Shown here in pieces: positions 45,639-54,862 of a stretch of 64,000 nt of DNA; position 1 is the first letter of the stretch, and each line of letters starts with the position of its first letter. The stretch lies in assembly GCF_003862485.1 (NCBI RefSeq), contig NZ_RRCM01000001.1, positions 185,889-249,888 of the forward strand. Reading direction: 5' to 3'. The translations under genes were made by a program, and so were the position numbers. The notes under the pieces were generated by a model that was not told the DNA's origin, did no database searches, and saw only the letters and a program-made list of their open reading frames with translations. This DNA is from Lachnoanaerobaculum orale. GTDB lineage: Bacteria > Bacillota > Clostridia > Lachnospirales > Lachnospiraceae.

Positions 45639-45748
45639 ATTTAAAATCAAATTATTATGATTTTATAATTATAAATACCTATAGTATATAGTATGGCAAA
45701 AAGTGTGTTATAGGTATATATTTCAGTAAATTATTTGGTGGTTGAAGT

Positions 45749-47335
45749 ATGACAGAGAATATAAGAAAAGTATTAATCGTAGACGATGAATACTTCATTG
45801 GAAAATTAATATATAAATTAGTTGATTGGGATATTAAGCATTTGGAGTGTGTTAATATATTGGATAACGGAGAAGATGCAATAGACTATATTAGGAATAA
45901 TACCCCTGATATAGTTATAACAGATATAAGGATGCCGGGAATTTCAGGATTGGATCTTATCAGGGAGACAAGAGATATTTCGAATAAAATTCAATATATT
46001 ATTATAAGCGGATATCGTGAGTTTGAGTATGCCAGAGAAGCAATGAAATACGGTATAGATCATTATGTACTAAAACCTATAAATAAAGACGACTTAAGTG
46101 AAGCTCTGGATGATGTTATAAAAATACTTGGAGAAATTGAAAACAAAGAAGCCAGAGAAAAAAGACTTATAGAAACAGTTGAGAGTAGTAAAAAGATAAT
46201 TAAATCAAGTATTTTAAAAGATATAATAGAAAATAATGATTATGATAAAAGTATTTTTTTGAATAAGGATTCAAAGCTGTTTAGAGCCATAAATATTAAG
46301 TTAGACTATGAGAACATAGAGCAAGTTTATAAAAAACAGGACAGTATAACGGCGGCCAAGGTGGTTGATATAGCAAATAAAATTCTTGAGACAAATGTAG
46401 GAGAAGTTATAGGATGCAATAAGGAATTTTTGAATATATTCTTTTTATTTAACTATAGCATGGAAGAAGCAAAGTCCATAAGGGGTATACTAAATACTAT
46501 TTTAAGTAAAATAAATGAATATTTGATAGGATTTGAAAGATATAGGGCAACCATAGGAGTAGGTAATGAAAAGAGCGAGCTAAATGATATAAAAATATCA
46601 ATTAATGAAGCTCATTATACAATAGAAAAAAGATTACGTATCGGAATTAATAGGGTCATATATTTTGAGGATATCAATAAGGAAAATTTATCTGATAAAT
46701 ATGCAGATATAATGAATGAATATAATGATGAATTAAGAAGAAGTATAGAATCATTCAATATAGAAAAAATAAAGTATATATTATCTGATGTCTTTAGAAA
46801 GATATCAGATGGTCAAAATGAGGATATTGTTTATCAAATATATAATCGAATTCATGGGTTATTTAAAGATTATAGTGATGAAAAAATAGAGGAAGAGTAT
46901 AGGGATATATTATCGCTGCTTAATTCGTGTTGTAATTTAAGCGATTGTAAAAAAGTTATATTAAAATACATATTAGATTGCTTGGAATATATAAAAAGCA
47001 AATCGGAAGGTCAGGTGTTAAAACCTATAAGGACTATGATTTCATATATTAAAGACAATTACAGGGAAAAAATCACTATTGAAGATATGGCTGAAATAGT
47101 AGATCTAAACCCGATATATCTTGGTAGTTTATTTAAAAAGGAAATAGGGTTAAACTTCTCTTCATATCTGATAAAAGTAAGAATAGATGCTGCAAAAAGT
47201 CTATTAATAGAAACAAATTATACTATTGCAGCAATAGGAAGTGAGGTAGGTTATAAAGATACCAGATACTTTAGTCAACTATTTGAAAAGACGGTTGGAA
47301 TAAAGCCGGCTTTGTATAGAAAGATACATTCTTAG
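45749..47335 (+). CDS. Response regulator, YesN type (REC plus AraC HTH)
   Basis: 528 residues. Receiver domain 1-125 with VDDE and phospho-acceptor Asp near 59 (ITDIRMPG), Lys in LKPINKDD. A long middle region (130-420) is helix-rich and unassigned, with a GGDEF-like remnant not evident. Two AraC-type helix-turn-helix motifs at the C-terminus (IEDMAEIVDLNPIYLG, VGYKDTRYFSQLF). First gene of a three-gene regulatory operon (regulator, kinase, degenerate ABC ATPase) in front of a sugar ABC importer. Confidence 0.92.
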   Translation: MTENIRKVLIVDDEYFIGKLIYKLVDWDIKHLECVNILDNGEDAIDYIRNNTPDIVITDIRMPGISGLDLIRETRDISNKIQYIIISGYREFEYAREAMKYGIDHYVLKPINKDDLSEALDDVIKILGEIENKEAREKRLIETVESSKKIIKSSILKDIIENNDYDKSIFLNKDSKLFRAINIKLDYENIEQVYKKQDSITAAKVVDIANKILETNVGEVIGCNKEFLNIFFLFNYSMEEAKSIRGILNTILSKINEYLIGFERYRATIGVGNEKSELNDIKISINEAHYTIEKRLRIGINRVIYFEDINKENLSDKYADIMNEYNDELRRSIESFNIEKIKYILSDVFRKISDGQNEDIVYQIYNRIHGLFKDYSDEKIEEEYRDILSLLNSCCNLSDCKKVILKYILDCLEYIKSKSEGQVLKPIRTMISYIKDNYREKITIEDMAEIVDLNPIYLGSLFKKEIGLNFSSYLIKVRIDAAKSLLIETNYTIAAIGSEVGYKDTRYFSQLFEKTVGIKPALYRKIHS

Positions 47336-47345
47336 AGGGAGCCAT

Positions 47346-48314
47346 ATGAGATTTTTTATTAAAATTATATGTATGGTGGGTACTGCTATAATTCTTAGTG
47401 TTGCTGAAATCATCTATAGTACAAATATGTTTTTTAAAATAACTAAAGAACTTATACTGATTGCTGCTTTTTTATATTTATTAAAAACCTTTTTGGAATA
47501 TTCAAGACTGTTAAATACAATGAATGATGTATTTGAGGATAATTTGAAGGAAAATGAGTTTTGTAATGAACTGATAAATTATATAGAAAAATATACAAAT
47601 GAAAAAATCAAAAAAAATATCGTTGAAATTTTTAATAAACAAACTGAATTGACAGCTTTACAAAGCCAAATAAACCCTCATTTTCTATATAATACTCTAG
47701 ATTCAATAAGAGGAGAAGCATTATGTAATGATGATGATAATGTTGCAGATATGATAGCTACATTAGGGTCTTTTTTTAGATATAGTATAAGTAAAAATGG
47801 AAATATGTCCAGGTTAAGAGATGAATTGGAAAATGTTAAAAACTATATGAAGATACAGGAGTATAGATTTAGGGGAAGATTTCACTTGGAGATAGAAGTG
47901 GGGGAAGAGGACGTAAATGTATATGATTGTTATGTTCCAAGGCTTATTTTGCAACCTATAGTAGAAAATGCAATTTATCATGGTCTTGAAGGGGTACGGA
48001 ACGGCGGTATTGTAAGGATAGAAGTGAACTTAATTGAAAAATATTTGATGATAATGATAATGGACAATGGAAGGGGGATGAAAGTAGAGGAATTAAAGGA
48101 AGTAAATAGAAGAATATTTGAAGGGGACTATAGAAAGCTAATAGATAATCCGAATTCAAATAATACAGGAATAGCTCTACCAAATATACATAAAAGAATT
48201 AATTTACTCTATGGAGAAGATTATGGGTTAACGGTGTATAGCAGTTTTGGACAAGGAACAGATGTTGAAATATTGCTACCGATACAGCTGAAAGCTTATG
48301 AGGATGAGTTATGA
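47346..48314 (+). CDS. Sensor histidine kinase, LytS/YesM type, minimal
   Basis: 322 residues with only two closely spaced N-terminal membrane helices (about 5-25 and 29-46) and almost no extracellular domain. Then a His_kinase domain with SQINPHFLYNTLDS (His near 112) and an ATPase domain (PIVENAIYHG, MDNGRGMK). With no room for a ligand domain, it must sense through the membrane or through a partner. The degenerate ABC protein encoded next overlaps it by 4 bases and is the obvious candidate. Confidence 0.9.
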   Translation: MRFFIKIICMVGTAIILSVAEIIYSTNMFFKITKELILIAAFLYLLKTFLEYSRLLNTMNDVFEDNLKENEFCNELINYIEKYTNEKIKKNIVEIFNKQTELTALQSQINPHFLYNTLDSIRGEALCNDDDNVADMIATLGSFFRYSISKNGNMSRLRDELENVKNYMKIQEYRFRGRFHLEIEVGEEDVNVYDCYVPRLILQPIVENAIYHGLEGVRNGGIVRIEVNLIEKYLMIMIMDNGRGMKVEELKEVNRRIFEGDYRKLIDNPNSNNTGIALPNIHKRINLLYGEDYGLTVYSSFGQGTDVEILLPIQLKAYEDEL

Positions 48315-49726
48315 TGAAAATCTTGTTTCAGGTAAAAAATTTGAGTTTGAAAAAAGAAAGTATGGGGAAACTATACAATGCTTCAATATCTTTTTTTGGT
48401 GGAATGATATATTCTCTTGCAGGTTTAGATTATTCGGGCAGAGATATTTTTCTGAAGATTATTAAGGGTAATATTGACGATAAGAAATATGAAGGAATGT
48501 TTTTCGTTGATAATAAATTATTGAATAGTGCAAAAAAGATTAAAGAGTATATATATATATTCTCATTACAAAACAAGATAATAAATGATTGGACTGTGGC
48601 TGAATATATATATTTGAGAGAGGGGAAATGGTTCTTAAGTAAAAATAACTTAAGAAATATGATAAAGAGAATAGAGGTAGTTTTAGAAGATTTTGGGTTA
48701 GATATTTCAGGTAGTAAAAAAGTAGGAGAGTTGGGTGTCCTGACAAGGTATCAGATAGAATTTATAAGAGCAATTATATTGAATAAGAAGATTATAATAA
48801 TTGAGGATGAGTTTACAAATATGAAATATGAATATATAGAACTATTCTCAAAATGGCTTAAATCAAAACTGAAAGAGGATATGACAATAATATTGAATAC
48901 ATATTCACAAATAGCGTCATATAAATGTTCTGATATATTTGTTTGTTTTAAAAAAGGGTGCATAGTAAAAATATGTAGAAAAGATAGTATTGACGGTATA
49001 GATAAATTATATAATTTTATAGTTGGAAGTACTATGAATGAAAAAATAAGTAGTCTAAGTAGTGGGTATACATATAATAAATTACATAATGGTAATGATG
49101 AAGTGTATTCGGTGAGTGGAAATTTCTTTGGCAAAAATATTGAAACATATAGTTTTGCAAAGGGGAAGATATACAGCTTTATAATAGAAGATCATAATAA
49201 TAGATATAGATTTTTTGAGGCTATATCCGGAGTTGACAATAAAGATAAAAAATATTTTATCGAAAGATACTATCAAGAAGTTATACATGTCCAAGATTTA
49301 ATTGTGAAGAAAATAATTTCTGTTGACGGGATAGGAGAGAGATATTTTTTAGCTGAAAATATGAGTATAGAAGATAATCTTATATTACCTTCCTTGAATA
49401 AAATATCTAATATTAATTATTTAATAAATCAATATGAATTAAAAAGAGTTATATTTGAAGAACTGAAATCCAAGGACATAAATAAGGAGGATTTGGTTAG
49501 TGAATTAGATATAAACCAAAAGATATGTGTTTCATTGGAAAGATGGCTTATTTTTAGACCAAAAGTTTTTATTATATTCGAGCCGTTTATATATTGTGAT
49601 AACTATGGATTGTCGTTGATTAAAAATTATTTGAAGAAATTTGCTAAAGCTGGGACGACAGTAATAGTAATAAAATCAAGGCTTGAGTATATGGAAGACA
49701 TTTCAGATGAAATCATATCTATATAA
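48311..49726 (+). CDS. Degenerate tandem ABC ATPase-like protein (RbsA family), catalytic motifs lost
   Basis: 471 residues that align by eye with sugar ABC ATPases across both domains but lack working sites. Walker A of domain 1 (GENGAGKST in relatives) is GLDYSGRDI; domain 2 has IIEDHNNRY. The signature LSGGxxQ is LGVLTRYQIE and LDINQKICVS. Walker B remains as IIIIEDEFTNM and VFIIFEPFIY. It is therefore unlikely to hydrolyse ATP. Encoded with a two-component pair, not with the transporter genes 110 bases on, it may tell the kinase about transporter state. Function is inference; such a protein is not a named family to my knowledge. Confidence 0.75.
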   Translation: MMKILFQVKNLSLKKESMGKLYNASISFFGGMIYSLAGLDYSGRDIFLKIIKGNIDDKKYEGMFFVDNKLLNSAKKIKEYIYIFSLQNKIINDWTVAEYIYLREGKWFLSKNNLRNMIKRIEVVLEDFGLDISGSKKVGELGVLTRYQIEFIRAIILNKKIIIIEDEFTNMKYEYIELFSKWLKSKLKEDMTIILNTYSQIASYKCSDIFVCFKKGCIVKICRKDSIDGIDKLYNFIVGSTMNEKISSLSSGYTYNKLHNGNDEVYSVSGNFFGKNIETYSFAKGKIYSFIIEDHNNRYRFFEAISGVDNKDKKYFIERYYQEVIHVQDLIVKKIISVDGIGERYFLAENMSIEDNLILPSLNKISNINYLINQYELKRVIFEELKSKDINKEDLVSELDINQKICVSLERWLIFRPKVFIIFEPFIYCDNYGLSLIKNYLKKFAKAGTTVIVIKSRLEYMEDISDEIISI

Positions 49727-49837
49727 AAGATAAATTATCTTAAATTACTCATACAAATTCTTGGTTTATTCACATTGTTTTGGAGCAATATTATAAGTAT
49801 ATTGTATATAAATAAAACAGTACGTAGGGAGGTAGTA

Positions 49838-50848
49838 ATGAAGAGGAGAATTTTAGGAGCAATTGTTGGATGTTGCTTGGCATTTACATTTCTTGTGGGA
49901 TGCTCAAATACAGGAGGTAAAGTAGAGAATACAGGAGCTAATACCGAAGCTGCGCAAACTCCTTCAGGTGAGGGCAAAGACATGACATTTGTTATAGTTC
50001 CAAAGACTGTACATGCATGGTTTGATCAGGTAAATATAGGTGCTAAGAAACAAGCAGATATGCTCTCAGCACAGACCGGAAGAAAAATAACAATTGATTA
50101 TCGTGCACCTGAGAATGCAGATGTGACTGAGCAGAACTCAACACTTGAGCAGGCAGCTGCAACTCATCCTGATGGAATTTGTCTTGATCCTGTAGATTAT
50201 GAGGGTAGTAAGGCAGTTATCGAGGAGATAGAGGCTAGAGGTATTCCGGTAATACTTTTTGATGCACCAACTCCGGAAGGAAGTAATTTGACAAGCGTTG
50301 GAAATGATTTTGCGGAGCAAGCTACAATTGCTGCAGATAAACTAGCAGAGTTGATCGGTGAAAAGGGAAAAGTTGCAGTTATGCAAGGTGCACCATCGGC
50401 TCCAAATCATGCAGAGAGATATAAAGCACATTTAGAAGCATTGAAAAAGTATCCTAATATTGAAGTTATTGATGGTGGAATTGATAATGACAGTATAGAA
50501 ACTGCAAAGACTCAAGCAGCAGCAGTTTTGGCCGCAAATCCTGATTTGGCAGGATTCTTAAACTGTGATGCTGGTGGTTCCGGTATAGCAGCAGCTATAG
50601 AGGAAGCAGGTAAGTCAGGTACAGTTAAGTTCGTAGCTATGGATAATCTTATTGAGATATTAGATTATGTACCAAATACTATTCAAGCTACATCATCAAC
50701 AATGCCACAGATGCAGGGAGAATACGCAGTTCTTATGATGTGGCAAAAGGCAAACGGTATGGAAATTCCAAAGAAGATTGATACCGGAATTGGCTATATT
50801 GATGCCTCAAATATAGATGAATGGAAACAAATAGTATCAGGAAAATAG
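49838..50848 (+). CDS. Sugar ABC transporter substrate-binding lipoprotein (RbsB-like)
   Basis: Periplasmic-binding-protein-like domain (Peripla_BP_4) behind a lipoprotein signal with lipobox LVGC (near 20). Binding-fold segments: FVIVPKTVHAWFDQVNIGAKKQ, GICLDPVDYEGSK, GIPVILFDAPTP, SVGNDFAEQ and NCDAGGSGIAAAIEEAG. The ATG at 49838 follows GGGAGGT and gives 336 residues; the frame opens earlier at 49775 but a signal peptide only fits from 49838. Ligand probably a small sugar or tetrose/tetritol, from the downstream genes. Confidence 0.9.
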   Translation: MKRRILGAIVGCCLAFTFLVGCSNTGGKVENTGANTEAAQTPSGEGKDMTFVIVPKTVHAWFDQVNIGAKKQADMLSAQTGRKITIDYRAPENADVTEQNSTLEQAAATHPDGICLDPVDYEGSKAVIEEIEARGIPVILFDAPTPEGSNLTSVGNDFAEQATIAADKLAELIGEKGKVAVMQGAPSAPNHAERYKAHLEALKKYPNIEVIDGGIDNDSIETAKTQAAAVLAANPDLAGFLNCDAGGSGIAAAIEEAGKSGTVKFVAMDNLIEILDYVPNTIQATSSTMPQMQGEYAVLMMWQKANGMEIPKKIDTGIGYIDASNIDEWKQIVSGK

Positions 50849-50868
50849 AATAAAATGTAGAAGATATG

Positions 50869-50909
50869 AGACCTATGGCTAATTAATTGGCTCATGGGTC
50901 TTTTTTAAT
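50869..50909 (+). terminator. Attenuating hairpin between binding protein and ATPase genes
   Basis: AGACCTATG pairs with CATGGGTCT (one wobble), with GGCTAA/TTGGCT pairing inside, followed by TTTTTT. Placed after the first gene of the importer operon, it probably lets the binding protein be made in excess. Confidence 0.75.
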
Positions 50910-50935
50910 ACAAAAAATAATAAAAAGAGGTCAAT

Positions 50936-52444
50936 GTGTCAGTATTAGAAGCAAAAAATATAAGTAAAAAATTTCCGGGGGTTTTAGCTCTGGACTCAGT
51001 AGATATTTCATTTGAACCTGGAGAAATACATGCAGTAATAGGAGAAAACGGAGCAGGAAAGAGTACATTGATAAAATGCCTTACAGGAGTATATACACCT
51101 GAAGAAGGAGAAGTTTTAGTAGAAGGAAAAAATGCAATAAAAAATAAGGAGTTATTTAAAAAGGTTGCGTATGTACCACAAGAGATAGATTTATTTAAAC
51201 ATATGACTGTTGCAGAAAACTTGTTTATGCCCTTTGAAAAGTTTGATATTAAGGGTGCGATAAATCAAAGAGAATTGGGTAAAAAAGCGTCACCTATTTT
51301 AGAGAAGTTTAACATACCCGTAAGTCCAAGTGATTTGGTGAGAGATATTTCAGTATCATCACAGCAATTACTTCAAATTGCAAGAGCTGTATCTAATGTA
51401 GATTATGAGGTTCTTATGTTGGACGAACCTACCACCAGCCTTACTGTCAAGGATACCAGGATATTATTTGATATTGTAAAAAGGATAGCGAGTGAGAATA
51501 AAGCTGTTGTTTTTATTTCTCATAAACTTGAAGAAATATTTGAGTTATGTGACGTAATTACAGTATTTAGAAATGGTAAGAGAATATCATATGCAAAGAT
51601 AAGTGAGGTCGATGACAGCTGGATAGTAAAGCAGATGACAGGTAGAGAAAAAGTACTTGATCAAAAGTTTTATTCAGAAAAGGTTAGTAATGAAAACATT
51701 ATGGAAGTAAAAAATCTGAGTGGTGAAAGATTTCATGATGTCAGTTTTAGTTTGAGAAGAGGAGAGATACTCGGATTTACAGGTTTGGTGGGAGCCGGAA
51801 GGAGCGAGTTAATGCAAGCTATTCTGGGAATACTACCTATATATTCCGGAGAAATAATATTTGAAGGTGAACCTTGGAAAAAGGGTGATACTAATTGGAG
51901 TGTGTCTAAAGGATATATTTATTTACCGGAAGAAAGAAAAAAAGATGGAATTCTTCCAATGCTATCAATTAGAGAAAATATATCGATTACTGCTTTAGAC
52001 AGTTTAAGGTCGGGCATTGGCCTTTCAAGAACAAAAGAGCAAGGCTTGGCAGATGATATAATTAAATTATATGATATAAAAACTCCGGATGCAGATAAGC
52101 AAATACAATTCTTAAGTGGAGGAAATCAGCAAAAAGTAATTATTGGAAGATCTATGAATGCAAAACCTAAAGTTTTGGTATTTGATGAGCCGACAAAAGG
52201 AATAGATGTCGGAACTAAAATTGAAATATATAAATTGATGAAAAGGTTAGCAGAAGAAGAACAAATAGGAATAATAATGATATCTTCGGAAATGGAAGAA
52301 ATAATGAAGTGTTCCAATAGAATCATAGCTCTTTATGATGGACACAACGCAGGAGAATATGATGCATCCACCGATGATAGAACTCTACTTGGAGCGATAA
52401 TAGGATTAAATAAGGTTAAACAGGTGACAAGTGATGAAAAATAA
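50936..52444 (+). CDS. Sugar ABC transporter, tandem ATP-binding protein (RbsA/MglA-like)
   Basis: Energises the sugar importer. Domain 1: intact Walker A GENGAGKST (near 38), atypical signature ISVSSQQL, Walker B LMLDEPTTSLT. Domain 2: GLVGAGRSELM, signature LSGGNQQK, Walker B LVFDEPTKGID. 502 residues. GTG start behind AGAGGT; an ATG two bases earlier is out of frame. It is a good control for the degenerate relative encoded upstream. Overlaps the permease gene by about 11 bases. Confidence 0.93.
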   Translation: MSVLEAKNISKKFPGVLALDSVDISFEPGEIHAVIGENGAGKSTLIKCLTGVYTPEEGEVLVEGKNAIKNKELFKKVAYVPQEIDLFKHMTVAENLFMPFEKFDIKGAINQRELGKKASPILEKFNIPVSPSDLVRDISVSSQQLLQIARAVSNVDYEVLMLDEPTTSLTVKDTRILFDIVKRIASENKAVVFISHKLEEIFELCDVITVFRNGKRISYAKISEVDDSWIVKQMTGREKVLDQKFYSEKVSNENIMEVKNLSGERFHDVSFSLRRGEILGFTGLVGAGRSELMQAILGILPIYSGEIIFEGEPWKKGDTNWSVSKGYIYLPEERKKDGILPMLSIRENISITALDSLRSGIGLSRTKEQGLADDIIKLYDIKTPDADKQIQFLSGGNQQKVIIGRSMNAKPKVLVFDEPTKGIDVGTKIEIYKLMKRLAEEEQIGIIMISSEMEEIMKCSNRIIALYDGHNAGEYDASTDDRTLLGAIIGLNKVKQVTSDEK

Positions 52445-53408
52445 AAATAGCATTTTAAATATATTTAAGCGTAGCAATATGACTGCCATCGGAATGGTTT
52501 TAATTATAATGTTTGTTATTGCATGCATAGGATCTCCATATTTTCTGGATGTATATAATATTCAGTCTTTACTAAGGGATCTGGCTATAATAGGAATGAT
52601 AGGTATTGCACAATCTTTATTACTTTTAGTAGGTGAACTTGATTTATCAGTTGGAAAGATAGCAACCTTATGTGGAATATTATCAGGAATGCTTATGATT
52701 TATGCAAAAATAAATCCTTGGTTAGCTCTTATATGTGGTTTAATATTTGGAATATTTTTTGGACTGCTAAACGGACTTATTATAACTAAACTGAGATTAA
52801 ATTCAATGGTTGCAACAATAGGTATGCAAGGAGTATATGGTGGAATAAACTTGGTATTAACAAAGGGAAAGGCAATAACAGGAATACCGGAGCAAATTCA
52901 GTTTTTAGGCAAAGGAAGCCTTGGTATTGTGCCTATGCCATTTATCTTTTGTATAATAGTATTGATACTTGTGTTATTTTTAGTAAAGAAAACAAAAACA
53001 GGTAGATATATATACGCTATAGGTAACTCGAGAGAAGCGGCAACTATTTTGGGTATAAAGGTAGATCAAATAAGGGTATTCATTTACGTTGTTGTTGGTT
53101 TGATATCATCATTGGCAGGATTATTATACGTTTGTAGACTTGGTTCTGCACAGTCAACATTAGGTGAAAGCTGGCCAATGAACTCAATTGCAGCATCAGT
53201 TATAGGTGGAGTTTCATTAAACGGAGGTATCGGAAATCCGGCCGGTGCATTAATAGGTGCAGCTATTATAAGCATAATATCCAATATGATAGTATTATTT
53301 GGAGTAAATGCATACTGGCAGCAAGCGGTAAGTGGAATTGTAGTTGTACTTGCAATTTCTTTCAGTTCTATAATGGAAATAATCAGAGAGAGAAGGGCAA
53401 GATCATGA
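52434..53408 (+). CDS. Sugar ABC transporter permease (RbsC-like)
   Basis: Membrane channel of about 8-10 helices, BPD_transp_2 family. LVGELDLSVGKIATLCGI near 68, GNSREAATILGI near 200 and IGGVSLNGGIGNPAGALIGA near 260 are RbsC-type landmarks. ATG 52434 is 6 bases from AGGTGA; a GTG at 52431 is also in frame. Its last 4 bases overlap the epimerase gene (ATGA). Confidence 0.93.
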   Translation: MKNKNSILNIFKRSNMTAIGMVLIIMFVIACIGSPYFLDVYNIQSLLRDLAIIGMIGIAQSLLLLVGELDLSVGKIATLCGILSGMLMIYAKINPWLALICGLIFGIFFGLLNGLIITKLRLNSMVATIGMQGVYGGINLVLTKGKAITGIPEQIQFLGKGSLGIVPMPFIFCIIVLILVLFLVKKTKTGRYIYAIGNSREAATILGIKVDQIRVFIYVVVGLISSLAGLLYVCRLGSAQSTLGESWPMNSIAASVIGGVSLNGGIGNPAGALIGAAIISIISNMIVLFGVNAYWQQAVSGIVVVLAISFSSIMEIIRERRARS

Positions 53409-54295
53409 AGCTGGGTTTAAACTTATCGTTTGCTGTAAAAAGGTGGATGGAACCTGAAATATTAGCAAAAATATGTAAAGAAGACTTTAAGATAGAACAT
53501 ATACAATTCTCATGGGACTTTATAGACCCATGGTGGAGTGAAAAAGAAAGAAACAGTATTGCAAGTCAGTATAGAGATGCTTTCAAGAGCTTCGGATTGG
53601 TGATAGACAGTAATTTTGCGGGAAATGCCGCATACACATTTCCACATTTCCTGGGCCCGATAAAAGAACAGAGAAATTTGGCGTTGGAATACTTTAAAAG
53701 AGCTGTAGATGTTTCACTTGAACTCGGCACGGATATTATTGGAAGTCCTGCAGGCGGTATGTCAAATAAAGTTTCATATGGCAGTAAATTAAGAGAGGAA
53801 GCATATAAGGAAATGTTGGAGTATTTGTTTATATTGGCAGAATATGCTTCCAAAAGTGGAATAAAAGAGATACAAATAGAAGCAACTCCGTTGGAAACAG
53901 AGTTTCCACACTCACCCGGAGCATCATTGAAACTTATGGAAGATTTATCGGGAAGCAGTATACCATATAAGTTATTGATTGATTGGGGACATGCATTATT
54001 TAGGCCATTGTTAAAAGAAGAAGCAGATATTGATATATGGTTTGAAAGATGTAAAAAATATATCGGTGGAATACACTTACAACAAACAGATGGGCTATAT
54101 GATAGGCATTGGGACTTTACAAATCCAAATGGAATAATAACGCCGGAGAAAATCCTGGAGGCCACCAAAAAGGCCGGTTTGGATGACATTTATCAATATT
54201 TGGAAGTTGTTACAGCTTATGAAGAAAAGGATGAAATTGTTTTTGAAAATATGAAAAAAACAATGGACTTCTTACATAAGAATCTTGGAGTATAA
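53405..54295 (+). CDS. Sugar-phosphate isomerase/epimerase (xylose-isomerase-like TIM barrel)
   Basis: AP-endonuclease-2/xylose-isomerase-like barrel of 296 residues. Candidate metal ligands and acids are in IQIEATPLETEF (Glu near 161), LLIDWGHALF (Asp, His near 197-200), GIHLQQTDG (His near 220) and QYLEVVTAYEE (Glu near 270). Such enzymes interconvert ketoses or epimerise them, for example tagatose/erythrulose-type epimerases. In this operon it probably feeds the kinase. Exact reaction unknown. Confidence 0.82.
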   Translation: MKLGLNLSFAVKRWMEPEILAKICKEDFKIEHIQFSWDFIDPWWSEKERNSIASQYRDAFKSFGLVIDSNFAGNAAYTFPHFLGPIKEQRNLALEYFKRAVDVSLELGTDIIGSPAGGMSNKVSYGSKLREEAYKEMLEYLFILAEYASKSGIKEIQIEATPLETEFPHSPGASLKLMEDLSGSSIPYKLLIDWGHALFRPLLKEEADIDIWFERCKKYIGGIHLQQTDGLYDRHWDFTNPNGIITPEKILEATKKAGLDDIYQYLEVVTAYEEKDEIVFENMKKTMDFLHKNLGV

Positions 54296-54298
54296 ACT

Positions 54299-54859
54299 AT
54301 GGAATATAAAAAGTTATATGAGGATATTTTACAAGAGCACCGAAGAGTATATGAAAGCTTGGATGAAAAAGACTTATATAGATTTATAGATACAGTGAAA
54401 AAGTATGACAGAATATTTTTAATTGGTGTGGGCAGAGAGGGAATGGCAACCAGAGCTTTTGCTATGAGACTCATGCATATGGGAAAAGAGATACATTGGA
54501 TATGGGATGATACCACACCTTCTATAAATAAGGGTGATTTGCTCATTGCTACATTAGGGGATGGTGAGATAGGACATATAAGATATATTTGCCAAAAGGC
54601 AAAAGAAAATGGTGGATACATATATATGATTACCGGATCCAAATCAGGGGGTGCTGTAAAAGAGCTGGCAGATGATGTATTATTTCTTCCTGCAAGCGTT
54701 TATAGAGGTAAAGATAAAGTTGTAGAATCAATTCAGCCAATGGGAAACTTGTTTGAACAAACTTTATTTATTGTACTGGATATGGTAGTAATGATGATAG
54801 TAGACAGTTGTGATTTAACATTTGAGGATATGTCAAAGAGACATAGGAATGTGGAGTAA
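54299..54859 (+). CDS. SIS-domain sugar isomerase, 6-phospho-3-hexuloisomerase (HxlB)-like
   Basis: 186-residue SIS-domain protein. FLIGVGREGMATRAFAMRL (near 40-58) is the phosphosugar-binding segment, LIATLGDGEI and MITGSKSGGAVKELAD follow, and the C-terminus DMSKRHRNVE matches the HxlB-type ending with its catalytic His. No HxlA (3-hexulose-6-phosphate synthase) is in the window, so formaldehyde fixation is unlikely; isomerisation of another phosphosugar is more plausible. Confidence 0.82.
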   Translation: MEYKKLYEDILQEHRRVYESLDEKDLYRFIDTVKKYDRIFLIGVGREGMATRAFAMRLMHMGKEIHWIWDDTTPSINKGDLLIATLGDGEIGHIRYICQKAKENGGYIYMITGSKSGGAVKELADDVLFLPASVYRGKDKVVESIQPMGNLFEQTLFIVLDMVVMMIVDSCDLTFEDMSKRHRNVE

Positions 54860-54862
54860 TAT

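Noticed and set aside
54299..54859. Ribulose monophosphate pathway (HxlB)
   Set aside because: No HxlA partner is in the window and the context is a ketose kinase/ABC sugar operon, so formaldehyde fixation is not supported.
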